Source of the DNA: Peptostreptococcus russellii
GTDB lineage: Bacteria > Bacillota > Clostridia > Peptostreptococcales > Peptostreptococcaceae
Direction of reading: 5' to 3'
Length of the DNA stretch: 64,000 nucleotides
Assembly (NCBI RefSeq): GCF_003012055.1
Contig: NZ_JYGE01000007.1
Coordinates: forward strand, 186,001 to 250,000
Shown: positions 54,617 through 64,000 of the stretch, in pieces
Position numbering within the stretch: position 1 is the first letter of the stretch
How the letters are laid out: every line of letters begins with the position of its first letter
Notes under the pieces: model-generated
Database searches by the model: none
Seen by the model: the letters and a program-made list of their open reading frames with translations, nothing else
What the model was told of the DNA's origin: nothing
Position numbers and translations under genes: made by a program

Positions 54617-55375
54617 ATGTTGACTAGAAGAGAACAAATTGACAAGACTATAGAGTGGATAAAGGAGATGGTAGAAAAAGCTCACTGTAAGGGTGTAGCA
54701 GTAGGCGTATCTGGCGGTATAGATTCTGCAGTTGTTGCCTACTTGATAAAAGAAGCTTTTCCAGATAACTCTGTTGGAGTAATAATGAATATTAAGAGTA
54801 ATCCACAAGATAAAGAAGATGGAATGAAAGTTATAGATGGCTGTAATATAGAGTATCTAGAACTAACATTAGATGAACCAGAAAAATTAATACTAGATCA
54901 AGTAACTGATCAGTTGAAAGAAAAAAATATATACAGTGAAGAAGCACTTAAAATGACAGATGCAAATCTGAGAGCTAGAGTAAGAATGGGAGCTTTATAT
55001 GCAGTAGCAAATAATCTGGGGTACCTAGTAGCCGGAACTGATAATGCAGCTGAAATGTATACAGGATATTTCACAAAATACGGAGACGGTGGAGTAGATA
55101 TGCTACCTATAGCAAATCTTCCAAAGAGCGAAGTATATGAATGGGCAAAAGAGCTAGGTATACATGAAGATTTAATCAATAAGGCACCTTCAGCAGGTCT
55201 ATGGGAAGGTCAGACTGATGAAAATGAGATGGGAACAACATACAACTACATAGATATGGTAGTTTCAGGAAATAGAGAAGATGTTCCAGAGAAAGATTTA
55301 GAAATTATAGAAAGACTTCATAGAGTAAGTGAACATAAGAGAGTCCCAGTTCCAAAGCCTCCTATATTCAAGTAA
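54617..55375 (+). CDS. nadE: NH3-dependent NAD+ synthetase
   Basis: 252 residues, the short ammonia-dependent type without a glutaminase domain. PP-loop VSGGIDSAVVAYL is at about 32-44; LRARVRMGALYAVAN and VAGTDNAAEMYTGYFTKYGDGGVDMLPIA are typical NadE elements, as is APSAGLWEGQTDE. It converts nicotinate adenine dinucleotide to NAD+ with ATP and ammonia. AAGAAAAGGGGAAA precedes the ATG. No terminator was seen in the following spacer. Confidence 0.95.
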   Translation: MLTRREQIDKTIEWIKEMVEKAHCKGVAVGVSGGIDSAVVAYLIKEAFPDNSVGVIMNIKSNPQDKEDGMKVIDGCNIEYLELTLDEPEKLILDQVTDQLKEKNIYSEEALKMTDANLRARVRMGALYAVANNLGYLVAGTDNAAEMYTGYFTKYGDGGVDMLPIANLPKSEVYEWAKELGIHEDLINKAPSAGLWEGQTDENEMGTTYNYIDMVVSGNREDVPEKDLEIIERLHRVSEHKRVPVPKPPIFK

Positions 55376-55718
55376 ATTATAGAGAATAAGATTTAAAATA
55401 GAGGCTAGATAGGTCTAATTTAATAGATCATATAAAATTTATAGATAGATTTATACTATCTAGGTAAGTGACTATTTTAAAGAAGTTTTAAAGTATGAAA
55501 TAGAGTTTTGCTGAATTTCTTGAATATTTACTTATAAATAAATATATGATAAAATATACTGTTGTGACATCATAGATGGAGTTACATGGAGATTAGATAC
55601 TAATTTTGAAAAAAATTATTTAGATAGTCTATATAAATATGTAGAATCTACATATATTATTAAATATTTAAGAAACAGTGCAAAGGCACTAAATGATTAA
55701 AATATAAGGAGTGAAAAT
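55376..55718 (+). other. Spacer with promoter and startless short frame
   Basis: TTTACT (55527-55532), 17-base spacer, TAAAAT (55550-55555) forms a promoter for the following genes. Downstream, a frame of about 46 codons ending at 55700 (peptide containing NYLDSLYKYVESTY) is open but has no ATG, GTG or TTG, so it is either a remnant or chance. Nothing else recognised. Confidence 0.45.
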
Positions 55719-56441
55719 ATGGGTCGTATACACAATATTGAGGCAAGAAAAGGTAAGCAGGATGCAGCAAGAGCAAATGTCTTTACAAAACACGCAAGAG
55801 CTATTACAGTAGCAGCAAGAGAAGGTGGCGGAGATCCTGAATACAATGCAACACTTAAAACAGCTATAGCTAAGGCAAAGTCTGATAATATGCCTAATGA
55901 TAACATTGATAGAGCTATCAAAAAGGGTGTTGGAGCAGGAGAAGGAGAGAATTACGAGTCAATAGTATATGAAGGATATGGACCAGGTGGGGTAGCAGTA
56001 ATAGTTGATACTCTTACTGACAATAAAAATAGAACAGCTGGTAATATAAGATACTACTTTGATAAGAACAATGGTAACCTTGGAACTCAGGGCTGTGTTG
56101 CTTTTATGTTTGATAGAAAGGGTCAGATACTTATATCAAATGAAGGTGCAGAAGAAGAGGCGCTTATGGAAGCTGCACTAGAGCTAGGTGCGGAAGACTT
56201 TATACCAGATGAAGACGGTTTTGAAGTAATCACAACTCCAGAAGATTTCAATGATGTAAGAGACGGACTAGAAGAAAAGGGATACAAGTTTGTAGTAGCT
56301 GATGTTAAGTTGATACCTCAAACTACAACTGCCTTAGATGAAGAAGGACAAATAAAATCAATGGAAAAACTTCTTGACGTTTTAGAAGAAGATGACGACG
56401 TACAGAATGTTCATCACAATTGGGAAATGCCAGAAGCTTAA
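55719..56441 (+). CDS. yebC: YebC/PmpR family translation factor
   Basis: 240 residues of the YebC/TACO1 family. The N-terminus [29 protein letters not shown] is typical (usually MAGHSKW...); [22 protein letters not shown] and TDNKNRT follow. Members were named as transcription regulators, but recent work assigns a role in relieving ribosome stalling at proline-rich stretches. The start lacks the 'AGHSKW' form and reads GRIHNI, as in the second YebC subtype. AAGGAG precedes the ATG. A small acidic protein gene follows after 20 bases. Confidence 0.92.
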   Translation: MGRIHNIEARKGKQDAARANVFTKHARAITVAAREGGGDPEYNATLKTAIAKAKSDNMPNDNIDRAIKKGVGAGEGENYESIVYEGYGPGGVAVIVDTLTDNKNRTAGNIRYYFDKNNGNLGTQGCVAFMFDRKGQILISNEGAEEEALMEAALELGAEDFIPDEDGFEVITTPEDFNDVRDGLEEKGYKFVVADVKLIPQTTTALDEEGQIKSMEKLLDVLEEDDDVQNVHHNWEMPEA

Positions 56442-56461
56442 TTTTGTAAAGTAGGTGTGAA

Positions 56462-56716
56462 ATGGAAAACAGAATAGAAGTAAATGAATTTAACTTAAGT
56501 GGATACCAAATAGGTTCATTTATGTTTGTTTACAGACTGATTGAAGAAACAGAAGAAAAAGAAATAGAATTGGATGTTTATAAGGTAAGTGGTCCTGTGG
56601 TTCTTTATATTAAGACTTACAAGGCACCTTTTATACCAGAGGCAACTCCAGTAGATATGTGTGAAGCATTATATGAAGAGTTCTTTGCTAAGGAAGAAGA
56701 TTCTTCAGAAGAATAG
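56462..56716 (+). CDS. Small acidic protein, function unknown
   Basis: 84 residues, no family recognised. It is strongly acidic, especially at the C-terminus (EEFFAKEEDSSEE), has alternating hydrophobic/charged strands (SFMFVYRLIEETEEKEIELDV) and one cysteine, and carries no signal peptide. GTAGGTGTGAA precedes the ATG. The gene is 20 bases from yebC and ahead of a terminator, so it is the tail of the yebC operon and might act with it. Confidence 0.7.
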   Translation: MENRIEVNEFNLSGYQIGSFMFVYRLIEETEEKEIELDVYKVSGPVVLYIKTYKAPFIPEATPVDMCEALYEEFFAKEEDSSEE

Positions 56717-56738
56717 AAAGTTATATATGGATACTTTG

Positions 56739-56768
56739 AGATAGGCTTTTAAAAGCCTATCTTTTTAT
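56739..56768 (+). terminator. Terminator of the yebC operon
   Basis: Perfect palindrome AGATAGGCTTTT/AAAAGCCTATCT followed by TTTTATT. Confidence 0.9.
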
Positions 56769-56780
56769 TATGCAATTGTA

Positions 56781-56810
56781 TTGTCAACAAGCGAAATAGT
56801 ATGTTATATT
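56781..56810 (+). promoter_or_regulatory. Promoter upstream of mscL
   Basis: TTGTCA (56781-56786), 18-base spacer, TATATT (56805-56810). The remaining 190 bases to the mscL region are AT-rich. Confidence 0.45.
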
Positions 56811-57002
56811 ATATCTGAAATATAATATAGAAGAAATTTTCTAAAAATTATTAAAATAAAATGAAATTCATAAAACAAATCTATTTTTAATTCTAAATAA
56901 ATATATGTATTTTCATAATAATATTGAAAATATAGAATTATTTTAATAAATAGGGGTATACAATCAATATAATTTATTTTAAAAACAAATAAGGAGAGGA
57001 GG

Positions 57003-57047
57003 ATGTGGCGCATAGGTGTCACAAAGGTTTATGAAAAAATTTATTGA
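57003..57047 (+). CDS. Possible 14-codon leader peptide overlapping mscL
   Basis: An ATG five bases after a very strong AGGAGAGGAGG reads MWRIGVTKVYEKIY and stops 17 bases inside mscL, in a different frame. The strongest ribosome site here therefore points to this mini-frame rather than to mscL. It could couple translation into mscL, or mark a sequence error. No function is known. Confidence 0.3.
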   Translation: MWRIGVTKVYEKIY

Positions 57048-57435
57048 GGAATTTAAAGCATTTGCTATGCAGGGAAATGTTCTTGACTTGGCAGTCGGTG
57101 TTGTTATAGGTGGTGCTTTTTCAAAGATTGTAACATCTTTGGTTGAAAACATAATAACACCATTTATAGGAATTATTACAGGTGGTACAGACATATCAGG
57201 TTTGATGATCGAGTTTGGGAATGCTCAGTTCAAATACGGAGCTTTCTTACAGTCTATTATAGATTTTTTAATTATAGCACTGTCTATATTTGCATTTATT
57301 AAGCTTATAAATGGAATAAAGGGCAATATAGTAACAGAAGAAGAAGTAGTTGAGGAAGCTCCAGCACTTACTACATCTGAAGAACTTCTAGTTGAAATAA
57401 GAGATTTATTATCTAAAGAAAAAAAGGAATCATAA
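57031..57435 (+). CDS. mscL: Large-conductance mechanosensitive channel
   Basis: 134 residues from the ATG at 57031. N-terminal amphipathic helix FIEEFKAFAMQGN, first span DLAVGVVIGGAFSKIVTSLVENIITP, a short periplasmic loop, second span (about 73-97) FLIIALSIFAFIKLING, and a C-terminal helix with the family's EELLVEIRDLL. It forms the pentameric pore that releases osmolytes on downshock. The ATG has only AAAGG three bases upstream, while GTG at 57016 is in frame but poorly spaced; a strong Shine-Dalgarno further upstream opens another frame (57003). Length is normal (130-140). Confidence 0.93.
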   Translation: MKKFIEEFKAFAMQGNVLDLAVGVVIGGAFSKIVTSLVENIITPFIGIITGGTDISGLMIEFGNAQFKYGAFLQSIIDFLIIALSIFAFIKLINGIKGNIVTEEEVVEEAPALTTSEELLVEIRDLLSKEKKES

Positions 57436-57509
57436 AATCAACTTTAAAATTTTAAATTACTTATATCTGGGTATAAAGATAACATAGAGAAATTTAAGGG
57501 AGGTAATTT

Positions 57510-57974
57510 ATGAATATAGGAGATAAGGCACCAGATTTTACTCTTCAAGATAAAGATGGCAAGAGTGTCAGCTTATCAGATTACAAGGGTAAGAAGGTCA
57601 TATTATACTTTTATCCAAAAGATAATACCCCAGGCTGCACTAAGCAGGCTTGTAACTTTAGGGACAATTACCCTCAGATAATTGAAAAGGGTGCAGAGGT
57701 CATTGGAATTAGTAAGGATGGAATAAAATCTCATACTAATTTTGCAAATAAGCATGAGTTACCATTTGTATTACTCTCTGATCCAGAGACTGAAGTAATC
57801 CAAAAGTATGGTATATGGAAAGAAAAAAAGATGTTTGGAAAGACTTATATGGGCGTAGTTAGAACAACTTTTTTAATTGATGAAGAGGGTAACATAGTCG
57901 ATATAATGGACGGAAAGAAAATGAAAGCAACTACAAATGCAGATGATGTAATAAAATCTGGATTTTTAGAATAG
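57510..57974 (+). CDS. bcp: Peroxiredoxin, bacterioferritin comigratory protein type
   Basis: 154-residue thiol peroxidase. The peroxidatic cysteine is in NTPGCTKQAC (about residue 45), with a resolving cysteine five residues later, the atypical 2-Cys arrangement of BCP/PrxQ. The thioredoxin fold starts GDKAPDFTLQDKDGK. It reduces H2O2 and organic peroxides with thioredoxin in the cytosol and helps an anaerobe survive oxygen. GGGAGG precedes the ATG; terminator at 58004. Confidence 0.94.
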   Translation: MNIGDKAPDFTLQDKDGKSVSLSDYKGKKVILYFYPKDNTPGCTKQACNFRDNYPQIIEKGAEVIGISKDGIKSHTNFANKHELPFVLLSDPETEVIQKYGIWKEKKMFGKTYMGVVRTTFLIDEEGNIVDIMDGKKMKATTNADDVIKSGFLE

Positions 57975-58003
57975 ACTATTCAAAACTAATATTTACTCAA
58001 TAG

Positions 58004-58033
58004 AAATGCTGTTACTCTGTAACAGCATTTTTC
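58004..58033 (+). terminator. Terminator of bcp
   Basis: AAATGCTGTTAC, loop TCT, GTAACAGCATTT, then TTCG. Confidence 0.85.
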
Positions 58034-58106
58034 GTTGCCTATAATGTAATAACTATGGAAAGGCAATGCTAAATTGTGATAAAATGAAATGTAAGACTAT
58101 TTTTAG

Positions 58107-60188
<2,082 letters not shown>

Positions 60189-60214
60189 TTGAAAATGGGG
60201 TGTAGTATATAATA

Positions 60215-61597
60215 ATGGGAAATAATAATTCAGTAAATAGTGTAAGACCTGATGGAAGAGAACTTGACGAAATTAGAGATGTAAAAATAACTAGAAACTT
60301 TACAAAATACTCTCAAGGGTCTGTGCTTATAGAAGTAGGAGAAACAAAAGTAATATGTACTGCTAGTGTAGAAGATGGAGTACCACCTTTTCTAAAGGGT
60401 ACAGGAAGTGGTTGGATAAGTGCGGAATACTCAATGCTTCCAAGTGCAACTCAAAAGAGAAAAAGAAGAGATTCTAACAAGGGAAAAGTAGACGGTAGAA
60501 GCCAAGAAATCCAGCGTTTAATAGGACGTGCAATAAGATCGGTAGTAGACTTGAATTCTTTAGGTGAAAGAACTATTTGGATAGATTGTGATGTAATACA
60601 GGCTGATGGTGGAACTAGAACAGCATCTATCACTGGAGCTTACGTGGCACTTGCGGATGCTTTATACACTCTATACAAAAATAATGAAATTAAAAAAATG
60701 CCAATTCATTCAATGATGGCAGCTATCAGTGTTGGAGTTGTAGATGGTGATGTCAGACTAGATATTTGCTATGAAGAAGACTCAAACGCAGAGGTTGACA
60801 CAAATGTAGTAATGAATAATAGAGGCGAATTTATTGAAATACAGGGAACTGGAGAAGAAAGACCCTTTACAAAAGATGAGCTAACTAAGATTTTAGAATA
60901 CGCTGAAAAGGGTAATAAAGAGTTAATGAGAAAACAAAGAGAAATTCTAGCAGAAGTAGCAGATTCTATCATAGGGCGTGAATATGAAAGAGAAGCTGTA
61001 ATAGCAACTGGAAATGCACATAAGCTTGAAGAAATCAAAAAACTTTTGTCTGACATTGATTTTGAAATCAAGTCTTTAAAAGATCTTGGTCTTGAAAATA
61101 TAGAAATAATTGAAAATGGAAAGACTTTTGAGCACAATGCTCTTATAAAGGCTAGAAGAATAGCAAAAGAAACTGGAAAAATATCTATAGCAGACGATTC
61201 AGGTATAGAAGTTGATGCATTAGGCAAAAGACCTGGAGTGCACTCAGCTAGATACTCTGGAGAAAATGCAAGTGATGAAGAAAATAGAATTAAGATGTTT
61301 AAAGAATTAGAAGGTGTATCTATGGACAAGAGAACTGCTAGATTTGTATGTGTCATAGCAGTAGTATTTCCAGATGGTAAAGAAATCCTATCTCGTGGTG
61401 TAGTAGATGGTAGAATAGCTAAGGAAGAAAGAGGAAGCCATGGCTTTGGATATGACTGTATGTTTATTCCAGATGGATATGATAAAACATTTGGAGAGCT
61501 TCCTAGTGAGCTAAAAAATAGCTTTAGCCATAGATCTAGAGCCCTTGAAAAGATGAAGATACAGCTAGAAAACATAATAGATTCAAGAACTATATAG
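60215..61597 (+). CDS. rph: RNase PH / XTP-dITP diphosphatase fusion
   Basis: 460 residues in two joined enzymes. Residues 10 to about 245 are RNase PH ([50 protein letters not shown]), the phosphorolytic exonuclease that trims tRNA 3' ends. Residues about 259-455 are a RdgB/Ham1 ITPase ([54 protein letters not shown]), which removes non-canonical purine NTPs. In many Firmicutes the two are adjacent genes, and rph-rdgB-yfcE order is conserved; the fusion keeps that link. GFGYDPxF reads GFGYDCMF, a Pro to Cys change. The upstream GGGGTG is about 13 bases from the ATG, a long spacing. Confidence 0.93.
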   Translation: MGNNNSVNSVRPDGRELDEIRDVKITRNFTKYSQGSVLIEVGETKVICTASVEDGVPPFLKGTGSGWISAEYSMLPSATQKRKRRDSNKGKVDGRSQEIQRLIGRAIRSVVDLNSLGERTIWIDCDVIQADGGTRTASITGAYVALADALYTLYKNNEIKKMPIHSMMAAISVGVVDGDVRLDICYEEDSNAEVDTNVVMNNRGEFIEIQGTGEERPFTKDELTKILEYAEKGNKELMRKQREILAEVADSIIGREYEREAVIATGNAHKLEEIKKLLSDIDFEIKSLKDLGLENIEIIENGKTFEHNALIKARRIAKETGKISIADDSGIEVDALGKRPGVHSARYSGENASDEENRIKMFKELEGVSMDKRTARFVCVIAVVFPDGKEILSRGVVDGRIAKEERGSHGFGYDCMFIPDGYDKTFGELPSELKNSFSHRSRALEKMKIQLENIIDSRTI

Positions 61598-61669
61598 TAT
61601 CAATAATTGGCTACTTTATAGTTAAAATCTAGAAATTGAGCAATAGTTAATTATGAAAGTAGGCAAAAT

Positions 61670-62143
61670 ATGAAAATATTAATATTATCAGATTCCCACG
61701 GTGTAAAAAAATATATGGATAAAATAGTTCCAATAATAGAAAAAGACATAGATTTGATAATTCACGCGGGGGATAACTTTAGAGATTCAATATATCTAAA
61801 GGAAAGAACAGAAAAACCTGTAATAGCAGTAGCTGGAAACTGTGACTTTGAAAATGTAGAAAGAGATATAGATTTTGAAGTTGAAGGAGTTAAAATATTT
61901 TTAACTCATGGTCATAAGTACGGCGTCAAGTATGGACTTGGAAATCTTGCGGATATAGCACATGAGAAATCTGCAAAAATAGCAATATTTGGTCATACTC
62001 ATGTAAAAGAAGATAGAATGCTTATGGGAGTCCAAATGATTAATCCAGGAAGTCTGTCTCTTCCACGTGACGGAATAGATAAAAGCTATGTAATTATGGA
62101 TATAGAAAATGGAAGTTTCACATATGAGTACAGGTTTTTGTAA
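61670..62143 (+). CDS. YfcE/YsnB-type metallophosphoesterase
   Basis: 157 residues. The binuclear metal motifs are DSHG (about 8), GDN (about 36), GNCD (about 58), THGH (about 81) and GHTH (about 107). The small YfcE/MJ0936 group hydrolyses phosphodiesters in vitro; the natural substrate is unknown. Its position after rph-rdgB matches B. subtilis rph-ysnA-ysnB, so a nucleotide-cleaning or RNA-end role is suggested. The ribosome site is weak (AGTAGGCAAAATATG). Confidence 0.92.
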   Translation: MKILILSDSHGVKKYMDKIVPIIEKDIDLIIHAGDNFRDSIYLKERTEKPVIAVAGNCDFENVERDIDFEVEGVKIFLTHGHKYGVKYGLGNLADIAHEKSAKIAIFGHTHVKEDRMLMGVQMINPGSLSLPRDGIDKSYVIMDIENGSFTYEYRFL

Positions 62144-62484
62144 AAAAGAGCTAAGACTTTTTAAATAACTTTTAAAAAAGCTTTGAAAGTGCTCAAAAAG
62201 TCAAACTTTATGGTAAGATAGAGTTACTAGTTAAAATTGTTATAAAATCTAACTAGTATTTATAAAAATTTATTTAAAAGCACAATATAAATGAAATATC
62301 ATTATTGCGGAAGTTTATATGATTTAATATAGTATTTTGTAAAAAACAATTAATCAATGTGGACAAATTTGTAAAAGTGGGTGCAATTTCAAGTATTTTA
62401 TAGTATAATTAAATGGTTGAATTGTGTTTTTATATAATGACAATCGAAGAATATTATAGAGATTAAACTTAGGAGGAAAATTTA
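62144..62484 (+). other. Spacer with probable tig promoter
   Basis: 341 bases. TATAAT at 62404-62409 with a poor -35 (TGCAAT) is the likely tig promoter, about 75 bases before the start. A weak hairpin (GACTTTTTAA / TTAAAAAAG) near 62156-62180 may end the upstream transcript. Nothing else recognised. Confidence 0.5.
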
Positions 62485-63768
62485 ATGAAATCTGAATTAA
62501 TAAACAAAGAAGGTAATTCTGTAAAATTTGAAATATTTGTTGATGGTGCAGAATTTGAAAAGGCTATAGATAAGGCTTATAATAAGACTAAGTCTAGATA
62601 CAATATACCAGGATTTAGAAAGGGTAAGGCTCCAAAGAAGATAATTGAAATGAACTACGGTAAGGGAGTATTTTTCAATGACGCTTTAGATATAATTTTA
62701 CCAGAAGTATATCCTTCAGCAGTTGAAGAACTAGAACTAGACGTAGTAAGTCAGCCAAGCCTAGATATAAAGGAAATCAATGACGACGGATCATTAACTT
62801 TAATAGCTATAGTTGATACTAAGCCAGAAGTAACAGTTGAAAACTACAAGGGAATTGAAGTTGAAAATATAGAAAAAGAAGTAACAGAAGAAGAAATAAC
62901 TAATGAATTAAACGCTCTTCTTGAAAAGAATTCAAGAATGGTAGACGTTGAAGGTCCAGTAGAAAATGGACTAATTGCAAACATAGATTTTGCAGGAACT
63001 TTAGACGGTGAAGCATTTGAAGGCGGAACTGCTGAAGGATACTCACTAGAAGTAGGTTCTGGATCATTTATACCAGGATTTGAAGATGAAATGATAGGAA
63101 AGCCAGTTGGAGAAGAATTTGACGTAAACGTTACTTTCCCAGAAGACTACCCAGCAGAAGAACTTGCAGGAAAGCCAGTAGTATTTAAGGTAGTTGTAAA
63201 TGACCTTAAGAAAAAGGAACTTCCAGAATTAGATGATGCTTTTGCACAGGATACAACTGAATTTGAATCATTAGAAGAATTAAAGAATGATATCAAGGCT
63301 AAGCTTCAGGAAAAGGCTGATAAGGATGCTAAGGACGAATTAAAGAATGCAGTAGTAAACGCTGTTGCTGATGGTGTTGAAATAGACATACCAGCTTCAA
63401 TGATTGAAACTCAGCTAGACAGACAGTTAGAAGAAATAAATATGCAGTTAAGCTATCAGGGATGGTCTCTTGAAAAGTTCGCTGAACTTTCAGGACAGAC
63501 TATAGAAGATATAAGAGAAGCTAGAAGAGAAGAAGCTGAAAACATGGTTAAGAATACTCTAGTAATCGAAAAGATAGCTGAAATGGAAAACGTAGAAGTA
63601 ACTGCAGAAGATCTTGAAAAGGATATGCAAAACTTTGCTACTATGTACAATATGGAAATAGAAAAGATCAAAGAAGCTATCGGTGATACTGAAATAGAAG
63701 GAATGAAAAATAGAATTAAAAATGATAAGACTGTAGAACTTTTATTAGACGCTGCAAAGATTAAGTAG
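62485..63768 (+). CDS. tig: Trigger factor
   Basis: 427 residues, normal length. The ribosome-docking signature GFRKGKAPK (about 44-52) is present, followed by an FKBP-type peptidyl-prolyl isomerase domain (about 150-240) and a long helical C-terminal chaperone domain. It binds nascent chains at the ribosome exit tunnel. Codon use is strongly biased (for example GAA, AAG, CCA, ACT), consistent with high expression. TTAGGAGG precedes the ATG. In clostridia tig is usually followed by clpP-clpX; a Shine-Dalgarno (GGAGGTG, 63991-63997) at the window edge fits this. Confidence 0.97.
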   Translation: MKSELINKEGNSVKFEIFVDGAEFEKAIDKAYNKTKSRYNIPGFRKGKAPKKIIEMNYGKGVFFNDALDIILPEVYPSAVEELELDVVSQPSLDIKEINDDGSLTLIAIVDTKPEVTVENYKGIEVENIEKEVTEEEITNELNALLEKNSRMVDVEGPVENGLIANIDFAGTLDGEAFEGGTAEGYSLEVGSGSFIPGFEDEMIGKPVGEEFDVNVTFPEDYPAEELAGKPVVFKVVVNDLKKKELPELDDAFAQDTTEFESLEELKNDIKAKLQEKADKDAKDELKNAVVNAVADGVEIDIPASMIETQLDRQLEEINMQLSYQGWSLEKFAELSGQTIEDIREARREEAENMVKNTLVIEKIAEMENVEVTAEDLEKDMQNFATMYNMEIEKIKEAIGDTEIEGMKNRIKNDKTVELLLDAAKIK

Positions 63769-63944
63769 TTAGTGATAAAATAAAATTACCGAGTTTATAT
63801 AATAGCATAATCTAGCTAAAATGTTTTGGAATTTAAGTGTATTTTTAGCTGGTATTGATATAGTTTATTATAAAAAAATTATACATATAGCCAAAGAACG
63901 TTTAGTATAGGTTATATTTAGGTATAAAGAGTAATATATATAAT

Positions 63945-63976
63945 GATAAAGACCACAAAGTTTTGTGGTCTTTATC
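63945..63976 (+). terminator. Palindrome between tig and the next gene
   Basis: GATAAAGACCACAAA and TTTGTGGTCTTTATC are perfect arms around GT. The exit (TAAAATTGAG) lacks a clean T run, so it may be attenuating rather than complete. It ends 14 bases before the Shine-Dalgarno of the next gene. Confidence 0.7.
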
Positions 63977-63990
63977 TAAAATTGAGAAGT

Positions 63991-63997
63991 GGAGGTG
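63991..63997 (+). promoter_or_regulatory. Shine-Dalgarno of the next gene
   Basis: GGAGGTG stands at the window edge with no start codon yet, so another plus-strand gene begins just outside. Confidence 0.6.
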
Positions 63998-64000
63998 CAG

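Noticed and set aside
60769-61575. Minus-strand 268-residue open frame
   Set aside because: It is fully antisense to the ITPase half of the rph-rdgB fusion, which has clear family motifs; no ribosome site.

Overview
The window is a low-GC, AT-rich chromosomal segment of an anaerobic Firmicute. Several features point to Clostridia, most likely the Peptostreptococcaceae: a cell-wall-binding-repeat-2 (CWB2) surface protein, a monomeric group B-type [FeFe] hydrogenase, a hybrid cluster protein, an FchA/FolD one-carbon pair, T-box leaders, an RNase PH/ITPase fusion and strong AGA/ATA codon preference. This placement is inference; no rRNA is present. No tRNA, IS element, prophage or CRISPR array was recognised. 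It reads as core chromosome with unusually repeat-rich intergenic DNA.

Layout. 1-4.4 kb: 3' end of a CWB2 protein, fchA-folD, and a CLC H+/Cl- exchanger. 4.9-6.8 kb: UvrD/PcrA-like helicase. 6.9-9.9 kb: promoter, T-box riboswitch with a duplicated expression platform, and a polar amino-acid ABC importer. 10.2-15.5 kb: an unknown anchored protein, an AEC-family carrier, the cysteine desulfurase/thiI pair for tRNA thiolation, and a patatin-like phospholipase. 15.8-24.2 kb: DEAD-box RNA helicase, class A PBP (minus), ABC-F ATPase, [FeFe] hydrogenase (minus). 24.6-31 kb: a YnjBCD-like ABC importer followed by an unusual nucleoside hydrolase. 31-37.7 kb: valS under a GTA-specifier T-box, a membrane protein/Xre regulator pair, pepD and a GntR regulator (both minus).

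37.7-42.5 kb: a 1.26 kb repeat-rich spacer with a 14-bp x8 array, folC, and hcp. 42.9-48.7 kb: unknown protein, dacA-type carboxypeptidase (minus), DUF4364 regulator, and two tandem HflX-type GTPases (minus), one canonical and one degenerate. 49.1-52 kb: cysteine-rich small protein, cardiolipin synthase, rpsD with a pseudoknot-like leader. 52.2-57.9 kb: HEAT-repeat protein plus a degenerate Nudix protein, YigZ-type protein, nadE, yebC, a small acidic protein, mscL, bcp. 58.1-64 kb: ligA, rph-rdgB fusion, yfcE-type phosphodiesterase, and tig, followed by the Shine-Dalgarno of the next gene.

How the genes work together. fchA and folD supply C1-tetrahydrofolate interconversion, and this FolD has lost two cyclohydrolase residues, so FchA probably supplies that step; folC adds polyglutamate tails. 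The desulfurase and ThiI form a tRNA s4U (or thiazole) sulfur relay. PBP1, the DD-carboxypeptidase and the CWB2 protein act at the cell wall. Hydrogenase, Hcp and Bcp fit an anaerobe handling reductant and nitrosative or oxidative stress. The most interesting parts are the T-box with a second near-identical antiterminator/terminator, the ABC importer plus variant nucleoside hydrolase locus, the HflX duplication with a lost signature, the Nudix-like pseudoenzyme, and a hairpin that appears to set Shine-Dalgarno spacing for folC.
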